Notes: generated from the letters alone by a model not told the origin. DNA of 64,000 nucleotides from Stappia sediminis (GCF_009826895.1 NZ_WUMV01000006.1:248001-312000); one strand, 5' to 3'. Positions 1 through 10,470 are shown, counted from the stretch's first letter. Program-made: numbers and translations.

Positions 1-2920
1 GGTCGTCAAGCTCGCCGCCTTCCTCGCGGTCGGCATCTGGGTGACGTTTTTTCTCTATGACGGGCCGGGCGAGGTATTCAGCGCAATCGCGAGCAGTCCC
101 GCCGTTACGGACAATTTCACGCAGCCGCTTCGCGGCGGCAACTGGATCGTGATGTCGATGCTGTCGCTGTTTGCGATCCTCATGCTGCCGCGCCAGTTCC
201 ATGTGACGGTGACCGAAAACAACTCGGACGCGGAGCTTCGCCGCGCGACATGGCTTTTTCCGCTTTATCTCGTAGCCATCAATATTTTCGTCGTTCCGAT
301 CGCGGCTGCCGGCATGATTCTCATCAACGACGGCACCAACCCGGACACCTATGTGCTTGCCCTGCCGCTTGCCATGGAAAAGCCGTGGCTTGCCCTGTTC
401 GCCTTCATTGGCGGGCTGTCGGCGGCAACCGCGATGGTCATCGTGGCCACGGTTGCCCTTGCGATCATGATTTCGAACGACCTCGTCATGCCCTTCATCC
501 TCCGGCAAAGTTCGGAGGATGCGGTCATTTCGTCGTCGGGCGACGACATGAGCCGGCTGCTTTTGCGCATCAGGCGTGTCGCGATCTTCTTCATTCTTAT
601 CCTGGCCTATGCCTACTACCGTGCGGCGGGCGATACGGCGGCACTGTCTTCCATCGGCCTTCTGTCCTTCGCCGCGATTGCGCAGTTCGCACCCGCCTTC
701 TTCGGCGGCCTGCTATGGCGACGCGGCACGGCGCGCGGCGCGATCGCCGGCATGACGGTGGGCTTCGCGGTCTGGATCTATACCCTTCTTCTGCCCACAT
801 TCGCGCAGTCGGGGATCATTTCCGGCGACTTCATGACGACGGGTCCCTTCGGGTTGTGGCTCTTCCGCCCGCAGGCGCTCTTCTCGCTTTCGTTCGACCC
901 CTTCATTCATGGTGTCTTCTGGAGCCTGGCGCTCAACCTGATCGCCTATACGCTCGTCTCCATCACCCGCGCTCCTGAACCGATCGAACGGCTCCAGGCC
1001 AATATCTTCGTACCTTCCGAGCTGTCGCCGGCGCCCTCCCTGCGGCTGTGGCGTACGTCCGTCACTGTGGGTGATCTGAAGTCGACGATTGCCCGCTATC
1101 TCGGCGAAGAACGAACCGAGCGCTCCTTTACCCGCTTCGCCCGCGAGCACAATCAGGAGATGGACGAGGCGGAGCTCGCCGATCCGCAGATCCTTCGCTT
1201 TTCGGAGCAGCTGCTTGCAAGCGCCATCGGCGCGGCATCGTCGCGGCTTGTCCTTTCGCTGCTCGTCAAGCGGCGGGATCCTTCGGGCAAGGGCGCGATG
1301 AAGCTGCTCGACGATGCGACCGCCGCCATTCAGTACAATCGAGACCTGCTCCAGACCGCGCTCGACCAGGTGCGCCAGGGCATCAGCGTGTTCGACCGGG
1401 ATTTGCGGCTCATCTGCTGGAACCGGCAGTTCCGTGAACTTCTCGGCTTGCCGGCGGAATACGGTCAGGTCGGCACGCCGCTTGACGCCGTCATCCGTTT
1501 CAATGCCGAGCGCGGCGAATATGGCTCCGGCCCGGTGCCCGCTCTCATTGCGGATCGTATCGACAAGCTCGTCGTTCATCAGGAAACCTTTCAGGAACGG
1601 CTCACCTCCTCGGGAACCGTGCTGGAAGTACGCACCAATCCGATGCCGGATGGCGGCATCGTGACCACATACACCGACATTACCGAAAGGGTGATGGCCG
1701 AAGAGGCGCTTGCCCGCGCCAATGAAACGCTGGAGCGGCGCGTGCGCGAGCGCACGCAGGAACTGACCCGCGTCAACGAGGAACTGGTGCGCGCCAAGCG
1801 GGAGGCGGACGAGGCGAACATCGGCAAGACCCGTTTTCTGGCCGCTGCCGGACACGACATCCTCCAGCCGCTTAACGCTGCACGCCTTTACGCATCGAGC
1901 CTGGTTGAAAGGTTCGCCGACAGCGAGAACCGCGATCTCGTGCGCAACGTCGAATCCTCGCTTGAATCGGTGGAGGAGATCATCGGCGCGGTCCTCGACA
2001 TTTCCCGTCTCGATACCGGCGCGCTGAAGCCGGAGTATTCGGTTTTCCGCCTTGAGGAGATTTTGGACCCGCTTCGGAAGGACTTCGGCCCCATTGCCCG
2101 GGAAAAGGAACTCGACCTCAAGATTCTGCCGACGGATATTTCGGTTCGTTCGGACCGCAGGCTCCTCCGCCGCCTCCTCCAGAACCTCGTCTCCAACGGC
2201 ATCAAGTACACTGCGAGCGGCCGGGTTCTCGTCGGCGTTCGGCGGCGCGCCAACAAGGCGGTGGTCGAAATCCACGATACGGGCATGGGCATTCCCAGCT
2301 CGAAGAGGAAACTGATCTTTCTGGAGTTCCACCGCCTGGACGACGGTGCGCGGGTAGCGCGCGGTCTCGGGCTCGGCCTTTCGATTGTCGAACGCATATC
2401 CCGGGTGCTCGATCACCCGGTCGAACTCGTCTCAACCGTTGGCAAAGGCTCCATTTTCCGCGTCGATTTGCCGATAGCAGCGGCAATTCCCGCCGATCAG
2501 CCTGCCCCGCAGCCGGCGATTGCGGCCAATCAGCTTGACGACATGCTGGTCCTCGCCATCGACAACGAGCCGAACATCCTCGCTGGAATGTCCGTGCTCC
2601 TGACCGGGTGGAATTGCCGGGTCATTACCGCAGCCGATGCGAAAGAAGCGGCCGCGAAAATACAGGAAATCGGCGAACGGCCGGACATCCTGCTAGTCGA
2701 TTATCATCTCGATGAAGGTACGGGCGTCGATGCGGTCGTATCCCTGCGCTGGAAGTTCGGCGCGGACCTCCCGGCAATCCTGATTACGGCGGACCGTTCA
2801 CGTGCCGTACGCGCGGAAGCGGAAGACAAGGACATCGAATTGCTCAACAAGCCGGTCAAGCCCGCGGTGTTGCGCGCGCGCCTGTCCCGCCACCACAGCA
2901 GTCCGCAGGCTGCCGAATAG
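1..2920 (+). CDS. CrbS-like hybrid sensor kinase with SLC5 symporter domain (5' partial)
   Basis: The reading frame is open to the first base, so the 5' end lies outside the window; the first ATG at 41 is internal. Residue numbers count from that ATG. Domains in order: the rest of a sodium:solute symporter (SSS/SLC5) membrane domain to about 320; a STAC-like linker (about 343-430); a PAS domain (about 445-545); a coiled coil; a HisKA domain with H605 in FLAAAGHDILQP; an HATPase domain (about 700-800); and a C-terminal receiver with phospho-acceptor D887 in LLVDYH. This is the NahK/ErcS and CrbS/MxtR type of kinase. In gamma-proteobacteria CrbS senses or transports acetate-like acids and drives acs and symporter genes through CrbR. 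The next gene is a matching LuxR-type regulator, converging on this one. The true ligand here is inferred. Confidence 0.9.
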   Translation, partial: VVKLAAFLAVGIWVTFFLYDGPGEVFSAIASSPAVTDNFTQPLRGGNWIVMSMLSLFAILMLPRQFHVTVTENNSDAELRRATWLFPLYLVAINIFVVPIAAAGMILINDGTNPDTYVLALPLAMEKPWLALFAFIGGLSAATAMVIVATVALAIMISNDLVMPFILRQSSEDAVISSSGDDMSRLLLRIRRVAIFFILILAYAYYRAAGDTAALSSIGLLSFAAIAQFAPAFFGGLLWRRGTARGAIAGMTVGFAVWIYTLLLPTFAQSGIISGDFMTTGPFGLWLFRPQALFSLSFDPFIHGVFWSLALNLIAYTLVSITRAPEPIERLQANIFVPSELSPAPSLRLWRTSVTVGDLKSTIARYLGEERTERSFTRFAREHNQEMDEAELADPQILRFSEQLLASAIGAASSRLVLSLLVKRRDPSGKGAMKLLDDATAAIQYNRDLLQTALDQVRQGISVFDRDLRLICWNRQFRELLGLPAEYGQVGTPLDAVIRFNAERGEYGSGPVPALIADRIDKLVVHQETFQERLTSSGTVLEVRTNPMPDGGIVTTYTDITERVMAEEALARANETLERRVRERTQELTRVNEELVRAKREADEANIGKTRFLAAAGHDILQPLNAARLYASSLVERFADSENRDLVRNVESSLESVEEIIGAVLDISRLDTGALKPEYSVFRLEEILDPLRKDFGPIAREKELDLKILPTDISVRSDRRLLRRLLQNLVSNGIKYTASGRVLVGVRRRANKAVVEIHDTGMGIPSSKRKLIFLEFHRLDDGARVARGLGLGLSIVERISRVLDHPVELVSTVGKGSIFRVDLPIAAAIPADQPAPQPAIAANQLDDMLVLAIDNEPNILAGMSVLLTGWNCRVITAADAKEAAAKIQEIGERPDILLVDYHLDEGTGVDAVVSLRWKFGADLPAILITADRSRAVRAEAEDKDIELLNKPVKPAVLRARLSRHHSSPQAAE

Positions 2921-2967
2921 TAAACGGCCGCCGCCTGCGGACCGCCTCCGGCTGTTTCGGGCAAGGC

Positions 2968-3636
2968 TTACGCTCCAAGAGCTGCCTGCCACTGCCCCTG
3001 TTCGATCTTGGATGCCGCGATCACGGCCTGCGTGCGGCTTTCGACGCCCAGTTTCTGCAGGATAGCGGAAACATGCGCCTTCACGGTCGCTTCCGAAACG
3101 CTGAGTTCATAGGCAATCTGCTTGTTCAAAAGCCCTTCCGAAAGCATCATCAGCACACGCACTTGCTGCGGTGTGAGCGTGGAAAGCCTTTGCACCATTC
3201 CGGCCACGGCATCGTCTTCGCTGGTCAGGTCCACATCCGGCGGCGTCCAAGTACCACCTTCCATGACCATTTTCACAGCCTCGCGGATGACGTCGATGCC
3301 GAGCGATTTCGGGATAAAGCCGGAAGCTCCGAACTCCATGCAGCGCCGGATCGCGGAATGATCCTCGTTTGCGGAGACGATCACCACCGGCACCGACGGA
3401 TACTGCGCGCGAAGGTACATCAGCCCGGAAAATCCGCGCATTCCCGGCATCGAGAGGTCGAGCAGCACGAGGTCGACTTCCTCGCGTTTGTCGAGTTCCG
3501 CCACCGCATCTTCAAGTGTGCCGACCTCGGATATGCCCGCATCGGCATAAAGCATCTCCAGCGTCCGTCTCAGCGCGCCGCGAAACAACGGATGGTCGTC
3601 GGCGATTACGAAGTGATATGAAGCGTTTTCCGCCAC
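2968..3636 (-). CDS. LuxR-family response regulator (CrbR/ErdR-like)
   Basis: 222 aa. The N-terminal receiver has acidic residues near 13-14 and phospho-acceptor D60 in LVLLDLSMPG. The C-terminal LuxR/FixJ helix-turn-helix includes LTPQQVRVLMMLSEG and NKQIAYELSVSEATVKAH. I chose the GTG at 3636 because a perfect GGGAGG lies 6-9 bases upstream and homologues begin just before the receiver; a longer frame upstream lacks both. It converges on the CrbS-like kinase (47 bp between stops) and diverges from the symporter operon at 3955. In the CrbS/CrbR system this regulator activates acetate-use genes, so the divergent symporter operon is a likely target (inference). Confidence 0.9.
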   Translation of the reverse strand: MAENASYHFVIADDHPLFRGALRRTLEMLYADAGISEVGTLEDAVAELDKREEVDLVLLDLSMPGMRGFSGLMYLRAQYPSVPVVIVSANEDHSAIRRCMEFGASGFIPKSLGIDVIREAVKMVMEGGTWTPPDVDLTSEDDAVAGMVQRLSTLTPQQVRVLMMLSEGLLNKQIAYELSVSEATVKAHVSAILQKLGVESRTQAVIAASKIEQGQWQAALGA

Positions 3637-3719
3637 GCTACTCCTCCCATGGCGCCGATTTCCACCGGCTGCATAGACCGGGCAAGACCGCTGGTCGTCA
3701 GCGAGTATAACTGCCCGTC

Positions 3720-3738
3720 CCGTCTTCATAAAAGACGG
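3720..3738. promoter_or_regulatory. Perfect inverted repeat between response regulator and symporter operon
   Basis: CCGTCTT-CATAA-AAGACGG: 7-bp perfect arms with a 5-base centre. It is the clearest symmetrical element in the 318-bp gap 3637-3954, which otherwise holds no gene I can support. Its place between two divergent starts and its 19-bp size fit a dimeric LuxR-type regulator site. A transcribed hairpin is the alternative. Confidence 0.4.
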
Positions 3739-3954
3739 AATTCCCCTCGACAAAAGAGTGCACCGAATGCGGGCCTGCGGCAAGCTGTGCGCCGCCGGCT
3801 TGGCGCCGAGGCATCCCGGTCCAGGCAAAAGCGGATTGAACAAGCATGGACGACTGCGCCAAATGCCTGTCGTCTTCGCGGCTATGAAGCCGTAATCCTT
3901 GTAAGCATCGCCAAGGTGCCGGTAAAAGGTCTGGAGGACGGTGGGAAGGACGAG

Positions 3955-4269
3955 ATGGCCCAGACCATACGATTAGGTTTCAATCCTCGGGCTGCGTGGC
4001 GCACCCGCACGAGGCTGCTGACGTTGATTGCGGTTGCCCTCTTGTTGGTGGCCGGTATCGGGCCGCTTGCTTCGGTCATCATCCGTGGCCCTATCGAAAT
4101 CGCAGGCTTCATGATCGATGAGGCGGGCGCCGCAATCTTGTGCATGGGCGTCCTTACGCTCATTTCCTTCCGTCTTTGCACGACTTTTGAATATATCGAC
4201 AGGCTGATCGCCGACGAGCCCGGGGAAGGCCCGTTCGCCGTTCCCGGCAAGGGAGAAGCCGAATCGTGA
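3955..4269 (+). CDS. Small two-helix membrane protein, probable symporter partner
   Basis: 104 aa with two hydrophobic segments (about residues 20-45 and 50-75) and a charged C-terminal tail. The ATG follows a GGGAAGGA stretch. The stop overlaps the GTG of the next gene (GTGA at 4266-4269), so the two are translationally coupled. Several SSS transporters have a small membrane partner encoded just upstream (for example DUF4212, DUF485 or YhdT types). This one fits by size, topology and position, but I cannot place it in a named family. Confidence 0.7.
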   Translation: MAQTIRLGFNPRAAWRTRTRLLTLIAVALLLVAGIGPLASVIIRGPIEIAGFMIDEAGAAILCMGVLTLISFRLCTTFEYIDRLIADEPGEGPFAVPGKGEAES

Positions 4270-5849
4270 AGATCATTGGCCCCGTCGAACAAGCTCCGAG
4301 CAATCGCCGCTATGTGGCATTCGCAGCCGGGCTCGTGGCACTCATGACGGTGCTTGCGGCTCTGGACCGTCTCGGCGTGCCGGAAACGCTGATTCGCTTC
4401 GTGATGTTCGCCAGCCCCCTTGTCGCCTTCATCTTCGTAGGTCTTGCCTATGGCACGGTTTCTCCCAACGGCTATCTCGTGGGCGACCGGAACGTGCCTG
4501 CCGGGCTAAACGGCCTTGCCATCGGCGCCAGCATCATCGGCGGTTCGCTTTTCATCGGGCTCGCGGACGCTTTGCGTTTGTGGGGAGCGGAAGGTTATTT
4601 CATTCTTGCTGCATTGACCGGCGGTCTCTATCTGGCCGGCTTTGTCTTCGCGCCTTACCTCAGACGTACGCAAGCTCTTACTCTTCCCGATTTTTTCGGC
4701 CGAAAATACAACAGCAGCACCCTCAGGCTTCTGGGTGCGCTCGTTCTCGTTGGCGCTTTGTTGCCGCTTTTTCTGGCGGAGGTCGAAATCGCAGGCTGGC
4801 TGTTCGGCGCGCTCTTCGGGCTTTCCCGTCAAGCCGGCGTTTTCTCGGTGCTCGCCATCCTCCTGCTTACTGTTCTTCTGGGAGGAATGCGCTCGCTCAC
4901 CTGGGGACAGGCGGCCCAGGCGGTCACCCTGGCCGCGGCGTTCGCGCTGCCTGCCTTCTATCTGTGGCTGAACGGCGATGAAGGCTCGTCTTTCGCCGCA
5001 TCGGTATCGGATGCCGGCATCGCCGCCAGATACCTTCCGGCCGCATTTCAGGGCATGCTTTCATCGTTGTCCTTCGTAGAACTTGGAACGTTGACGGCAA
5101 GCATTCTTCTGGGCACCGCGTGTCTGCCTCACATTCTGACCCGCAGCCTTGTCGCTGCAAGCCCCGGCGTTGCCCGTCGTTCCTTCGCCTGGGGCCTTGC
5201 GTTTCTCGCCGCGTTTTTCGCGGTTGCAATTGTCTATTCCCGGCAAATCCAATGGCAGCCAACGGCGGAAGAACCGCTCTTGTGGGGAAATGCCGTCGGT
5301 GGAATTCCGCCAGCACTTTCCGGTCTCGTATGGATCGGTGCCTTTGCAGCAACGCTGTCCACGGCAGCGGGAACGCTCGTCATCCTGGGCGGCACGCTCG
5401 CGCATGACGTTTATTCCCATGCGATCGATCGCATGACGCCGGCAAGCCGCAAGGTTTTCGCCGCCCGTCTGGCCGTTGTAGGGCTTTGCCTTTTCGCAGG
5501 CTGGTTCGCACTCAAGCGTCCCGTGGAGCTGGCAACACTCGTGGCCATGTCCTTCTCGCTTGCGGCAAGCGGGTATTTCCCGGTTCTCGTCCTGTCCATC
5601 TGGACACGCGGCATTTCGTGGACCGCGGCCCTGGCCGGAATGGTCGCCGGAATTGCCGGTTCGGGCGGATATTTCGCAGGCGTTGAGTATTTGGGAATGG
5701 ACGAATTGCTCGGCGTCTCGCCATTGGCCAGCGCGGCATTTGGAGTGCCGGCCGGCTTCCTCGCGTCATTGTTCTTCCACGCCGGCGAATGGGCACACAG
5801 GTTTTCAATACGTGGCCGCCCGCCGAAGACAGCCGCCAAATCGATTTGA
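4266..5849 (+). CDS. Sodium:solute symporter (SSS/SLC5 family, ActP/MctP-like)
   Basis: 527 aa with about 13 hydrophobic segments. The family pattern is visible in YLVGDRNVPAGLNGLAIGAS near residue 73 (the usual Gly-Arg before TM2) and in the conserved TM2-3 region with GGLYLAG and LTLPDFFGRKY. It starts with GTG inside the stop of the upstream small protein. Known relatives carry acetate, pyruvate or other monocarboxylates with sodium or protons. Linkage to a CrbS/CrbR-like pair favours a short organic acid, but substrate cannot be read from sequence. Confidence 0.85.
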   Translation: MKIIGPVEQAPSNRRYVAFAAGLVALMTVLAALDRLGVPETLIRFVMFASPLVAFIFVGLAYGTVSPNGYLVGDRNVPAGLNGLAIGASIIGGSLFIGLADALRLWGAEGYFILAALTGGLYLAGFVFAPYLRRTQALTLPDFFGRKYNSSTLRLLGALVLVGALLPLFLAEVEIAGWLFGALFGLSRQAGVFSVLAILLLTVLLGGMRSLTWGQAAQAVTLAAAFALPAFYLWLNGDEGSSFAASVSDAGIAARYLPAAFQGMLSSLSFVELGTLTASILLGTACLPHILTRSLVAASPGVARRSFAWGLAFLAAFFAVAIVYSRQIQWQPTAEEPLLWGNAVGGIPPALSGLVWIGAFAATLSTAAGTLVILGGTLAHDVYSHAIDRMTPASRKVFAARLAVVGLCLFAGWFALKRPVELATLVAMSFSLAASGYFPVLVLSIWTRGISWTAALAGMVAGIAGSGGYFAGVEYLGMDELLGVSPLASAAFGVPAGFLASLFFHAGEWAHRFSIRGRPPKTAAKSI

Positions 5850-5888
5850 CGTACGAGCTACCAATCCATCCCACCTGCCGGAGTGTAG

Positions 5889-7140
<1,252 letters not shown>

Positions 7141-7168
7141 GCACGGCCCTTCTCATTTCCGGCGCTTC

Positions 7169-7245
7169 AGAGCGCTTGTCCTGAAAGCGGGATCGCTTTC
7201 GTGGATCAAGAATTCGCTCCAGAATCAATATCTTGAGAATACGGC
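7169..7245 (+). repeat. Intergenic palindromic repeat, family A, copy 1 (partial)
   Basis: Matches the first ~70 bases of the copy at 13321 in the same orientation: AGAGCGCTT, a degenerate AAAGCGGGATCGCTTTC hairpin, then AAGAATTCGCTCCAG and ATCAATATCTTGAG. The second hairpin of the full unit is missing. It contains no reading frame. Confidence 0.8.
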
Positions 7246-7277
7246 CACGGGGTAACTGCGGATTGCGCTTTCCCCGC

Positions 7278-7757
7278 TCAGGTTCCGTGATAATGCAGGG
7301 TAAGGCTGCGCTGATGGCCGACCGCGCGGTGCTCGATCACATAGATCTCCTGCCACGTGCCAAGGTCGAGCTGCCGGTCGACGACTGGAACCTGCAGGCT
7401 CACGCCGGTCAGCGCCGTCTTGACATGCGCGGGCATATCGTCCGGCCCCTCGAGGGAATGTCGCCAGCCGAAGTCGGCGGGCGCCAATCTGTCGAGCGCG
7501 TCAAGGATATCCGCCTGGACGTCCGGGTCTGTGTTTTCCTGAACGGTGAGCGAAGCCGAGGTATGCCGAAGAAAAAGCGTCAGCAGCCCGTCACAGGCAT
7601 CGACCGTTGCCAGCCATTGATTGATACTTGCCGAGATTCCCAGCAAGGAGCGCCCTTGCGTTGAAACGAGCAGCCGCCCCATATGCTGCTTGAGTTCGCG
7701 CGCTTCCTCGTCAAGCGTCCATGCGCCAATACCGGCGCCACCGCCTCTCCTTGGCAT
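7278..7757 (-). CDS. YjbQ/UPF0047 family protein (secondary thiamine-phosphate synthase type)
   Basis: 159 aa from the ATG at 7757. The UPF0047 signature is clear: LLTLFLRHTSASLTVQENTDPDV, WRHSLEGPDDMPAHVK, LGTWQEIYVIEHR. E. coli YjbQ has weak thiamine-phosphate synthase activity that can bypass thiE; the normal role is unclear. Homology with other members begins only around residue 26, so the ATG at 7682 (134 aa) is a real alternative. The ATG at 7757 is preferred only because a G-rich stretch (GGTGGGGATC) precedes it. Inverted copies of repeat family A flank the gene. Confidence 0.85.
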   Translation of the reverse strand: MPRRGGGAGIGAWTLDEEARELKQHMGRLLVSTQGRSLLGISASINQWLATVDACDGLLTLFLRHTSASLTVQENTDPDVQADILDALDRLAPADFGWRHSLEGPDDMPAHVKTALTGVSLQVPVVDRQLDLGTWQEIYVIEHRAVGHQRSLTLHYHGT

Positions 7758-7787
7758 GATCCCCACCCCCCGCAGGTTTTGGCCCCG

Positions 7788-7898
7788 GAGCATATCACGC
7801 AAAATCCGGATCGGATTTCGCGACAAGGATATGCTCAAGACATTGATTCTGTGCCATTTTCCACCAAAGCGATTCCGCTTTCTTGGAAAGCGCTCCAG
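7788..7898 (-). repeat. Intergenic palindromic repeat, family A, copy 3 (full)
   Basis: Reverse complement of the copy at 13321-13434. On the minus strand: GGAGCGCTTTCCAAGAAAGC, a GAATCGCTTT arm, ATCAATGTCTTGAG, then a hairpin with GAGCATATCC/GATATGCTC arms around AAATCCGATCCGGATTT. It is almost full length and lies in the 286-bp gap 7758-8043, which holds no other feature I can support. Confidence 0.85.
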
Positions 7899-8043
7899 AG
7901 GAAACTATGCGGTTCGTCCGCTCAATGTGCAAGGCACGGGCTTGAACCCCGCACTTGTGGAAAGTTACCAAAGGGGAGACACTTGACTGCCGCGAAGCCG
8001 AATGGGCTTGCGGCCCGAGAGTACGGTTGGATACTGCGACGCC

Positions 8044-9009
8044 ATGGCCGATCTTGACCCTGACCTTTTCCTGAACGAGGCGATCTCGCCCGAGACGAGA
8101 GAGTTCAACGCAGAACTCGTCGCCCGGCTTACGGCACTGCCGGATCAGTGGGCCTATCCTCCGGCGTTGATACGCGAGCGGCGCGCACAAGGTCTCGGCC
8201 CCTTCCCGCTGCCGCCCAAGAGCGAGCGGGCGGAAACGATATCGATATCCGGGCCGCATGGCGATATTCCCCTGCGCATTATTCCGCCTGGCGGGCGGGC
8301 GCCCGTCGGCGCGTATCTCCATATTCACGGAGGCGGCTGGACGCTCGGCGCGGCCGACCAGCAGGACCCCCGCCTTGTCGAGATCGCCGACAACACCGGG
8401 CTCGTCATCGTCTCGGTGGACTATCGGCTTGCGCCCGAACACCCCTATCCGGAAGGCCCTGACGATTGCGAGGCTGCCGCTCTCTGGCTCTTGTCCGAAG
8501 GGGCACTCAGGTTCGGCATTGAATGGTTTTCGATAGGCGGCGATTCGGCCGGCGCCAATCTGACGGCGGCAACTTTGCTGCGGCTTCGCAAGTCGTACGG
8601 GCGGTCCCCCTTTTCGGCTGCCGTCTTCATTTGCGGCTGCTTCGACCTGACGATGACGCCGAGCGTGCGCTCCTGGGGTACGGAAAAGCTCGTGCTGAAC
8701 ACACGTGATATCGAAATGTTCGCACGCCACTACCTCACGCGTGGCGGCGACCCGGCGAACCCCGACATCTCCCCGCTATATGCCGACCTGTCGGATTTGC
8801 CGCCCGCGCATTTCGTTGTCGGCACGCGCGATCCCCTGCTGGACGATACGCTCTTCATGGCAAGCCGCTGGCGCGCCGCAGGCAACGCTTGCGAGCTGGC
8901 GGTCTTTCCCGGCGGGTGCCATGTGTTCCAGCATTTCCCGATCGGGATCGCGGAACAAAGCAACGCAGCGATAGATCGGTTCCTGACGTCGCGCTTGAGC
9001 AGATCGTGA
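8044..9009 (+). CDS. HSL-family alpha/beta hydrolase (esterase/lipase)
   Basis: 321 aa. Hormone-sensitive-lipase-type esterase: oxyanion HGGGW (95-99), nucleophile GDSAG with Ser168, Asp in GTRDPLLDD, and His in GGCHVFQHF. It probably hydrolyses short acyl esters in the cytoplasm. I use the ATG at 8044; an upstream in-frame ATG at 8002 would add a non-conserved 14-residue leader, and neither has a strong ribosome site. A hot-dog thioesterase gene follows after 78 bp. Confidence 0.88.
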   Translation: MADLDPDLFLNEAISPETREFNAELVARLTALPDQWAYPPALIRERRAQGLGPFPLPPKSERAETISISGPHGDIPLRIIPPGGRAPVGAYLHIHGGGWTLGAADQQDPRLVEIADNTGLVIVSVDYRLAPEHPYPEGPDDCEAAALWLLSEGALRFGIEWFSIGGDSAGANLTAATLLRLRKSYGRSPFSAAVFICGCFDLTMTPSVRSWGTEKLVLNTRDIEMFARHYLTRGGDPANPDISPLYADLSDLPPAHFVVGTRDPLLDDTLFMASRWRAAGNACELAVFPGGCHVFQHFPIGIAEQSNAAIDRFLTSRLSRS

Positions 9010-9087
9010 CCGGCATCAACAGCTGGCAAGAATAACGAACCACTGTGCACACCGGGCAGCTCACGTCCGGAGACAAGGAATGAAGAC

Positions 9088-9954
9088 ATGTCTGCCGTGG
9101 AGACGCTGTTTTCCTTCGTGAACCGGTGGGAGTGCGACGAAAACGACCACCTCAACGTCCAGTTCTATTTCTCCCGCTTCGACGAGGCCGACCGTCAGTT
9201 TCGCCTCGTCACGGGACTGAGCGATGCGCTGGTGGGCACGCGCCGTGTGCGCCATGTACGCTATCACAGCGAGCTCGTGACTGGGGATGTGCTCATCGTG
9301 CGTTCGTTCGTCGCCTTCGACGGACCGCACATGCTCACCGTGGTTCACGAGATGTGCACGGACGAGGGCAACCTCAGCGCGACGGCGATCGACGGCTACG
9401 AAGTTGCCGAAACCGCCATCCGCGAGTTGAGGCGCCGTTTCAAGGCGTTCGAGCGGGAGATGCCGGACGAGGCGCTGCCGCGCGGTCTCTCCGCCGCACA
9501 ACCCTCCTTCAAGGTCAATCCCGATGCGCTGATGAAGGCGGGGGCCAGGATCGTCAACCGTTCGACCATCACGGCGCGAAATCTCGGGCCGGACGGCCGC
9601 GCCGACGATGAACTGGCGCTGGCCCGCTTTACCGAAGGCGCGCCGCATGTCTGGAACCTGACCCCCATGACCAGCCGCTGGCTCGCCGAGCGCGGGCTCG
9701 GCCGTGTCGCGGTGGAAATGAAGCTCGCCTGGGCGGGGCCCATAAAGGCCGGAGACCCGGTCATCGTCATCAGCGGCCCGGTGGCGGCGGCAAAGTCCAC
9801 CTTCACCTTCCGCCATCACCTGTTCGAAGCGCGGGCGAGCCGGCTTGCGGCGATCTGCGATGTCGTGGCGTTGACCATGGGCCTTGAGACACGCAAGGCG
9901 GTGCCGCTCGAAGACGACATCCGCAAGTCGATCTCCGAAATGTCAATCGCGTAG
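9088..9954 (+). CDS. Double hot-dog thioesterase-like protein
   Basis: 288 aa. The N-terminal half has a 4HBT-type hot-dog start (WECDENDHLNVQFYFSRFDEA, with the usual Asp/Asn/His region). The second half repeats the fold (HVWNLTPMTSRWLAERGLGRVAVEMKLAW). Family members hydrolyse acyl-CoA thioesters; the substrate is unknown. AAGGA lies 9 bases before the ATG. The upstream esterase, same strand and 78 bp away, could share a transcript. Confidence 0.75.
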   Translation: MSAVETLFSFVNRWECDENDHLNVQFYFSRFDEADRQFRLVTGLSDALVGTRRVRHVRYHSELVTGDVLIVRSFVAFDGPHMLTVVHEMCTDEGNLSATAIDGYEVAETAIRELRRRFKAFEREMPDEALPRGLSAAQPSFKVNPDALMKAGARIVNRSTITARNLGPDGRADDELALARFTEGAPHVWNLTPMTSRWLAERGLGRVAVEMKLAWAGPIKAGDPVIVISGPVAAAKSTFTFRHHLFEARASRLAAICDVVALTMGLETRKAVPLEDDIRKSISEMSIA

Positions 9955-9975
9955 GGAGGCGCTCTCCGGCGGCGC

Positions 9976-10470
9976 CTACTGGTCGGAACTTTCGAATTCG
10001 TCGCGCAGATCCTTCATCAGGCCGAAGAACCGTCGCATCGCCTTTTCGGTAAAGTCCAGCGCGCGGTCGATCTGCTCTTCGTCGTTTTGGGTCAGGGCGC
10101 CGGAGGGAGCGTCCGTCTTCGGCATCACGTCTTCTTTAGATATTCCGTTCAGCGCCTCGTCCGCCGCCCGGCTGATGGCAAGTATCTTCGCCTCCAGTTC
10201 GTCGTTGCGCGCGGAGAGCTTCTCGACTTCGCTTCTGAGTTCGTCGATTTCGTCTTCCAACGCGCGCTGCGCATCCGGAACGGGCGCGCAGCGCCAGGCG
10301 TCGTTCACATTCTGGCACAGTGAAACGAGACCGCTCTCCCGGTCGACCCGAAGAAAACCCCCGTCCGTTTCCTCCAGGCCGTAGCGGTCCCGGTCGAGCA
10401 CATCTTCCTGGGCAAAGGCCGTTTGCGCCAGCAGCATGCCAAGCAGTAACGCAATCACCCTTGGAATCAT
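9976..10470 (-). CDS. Secreted coiled-coil protein of unknown function
   Basis: 164 aa. A signal peptide ends at AQTAFA (residue 20). A short region with two cysteines follows (LCQNVNDAWRCAP, perhaps a disulphide), then a strongly charged coiled coil (about 65-105) and an acidic tail. The start at 10470 has GAGG 8 bases upstream; an ATG 24 bases earlier lacks this. It is likely periplasmic. I do not recognise a named family. Confidence 0.75.
   Translation of the reverse strand: MIPRVIALLLGMLLAQTAFAQEDVLDRDRYGLEETDGGFLRVDRESGLVSLCQNVNDAWRCAPVPDAQRALEDEIDELRSEVEKLSARNDELEAKILAISRAADEALNGISKEDVMPKTDAPSGALTQNDEEQIDRALDFTEKAMRRFFGLMKDLRDEFESSDQ

Noticed and set aside
713-2416. Open frame of 567 codons opposite the hybrid kinase
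   Set aside because: No recognisable product; the + strand encodes a complete chain of known domains.
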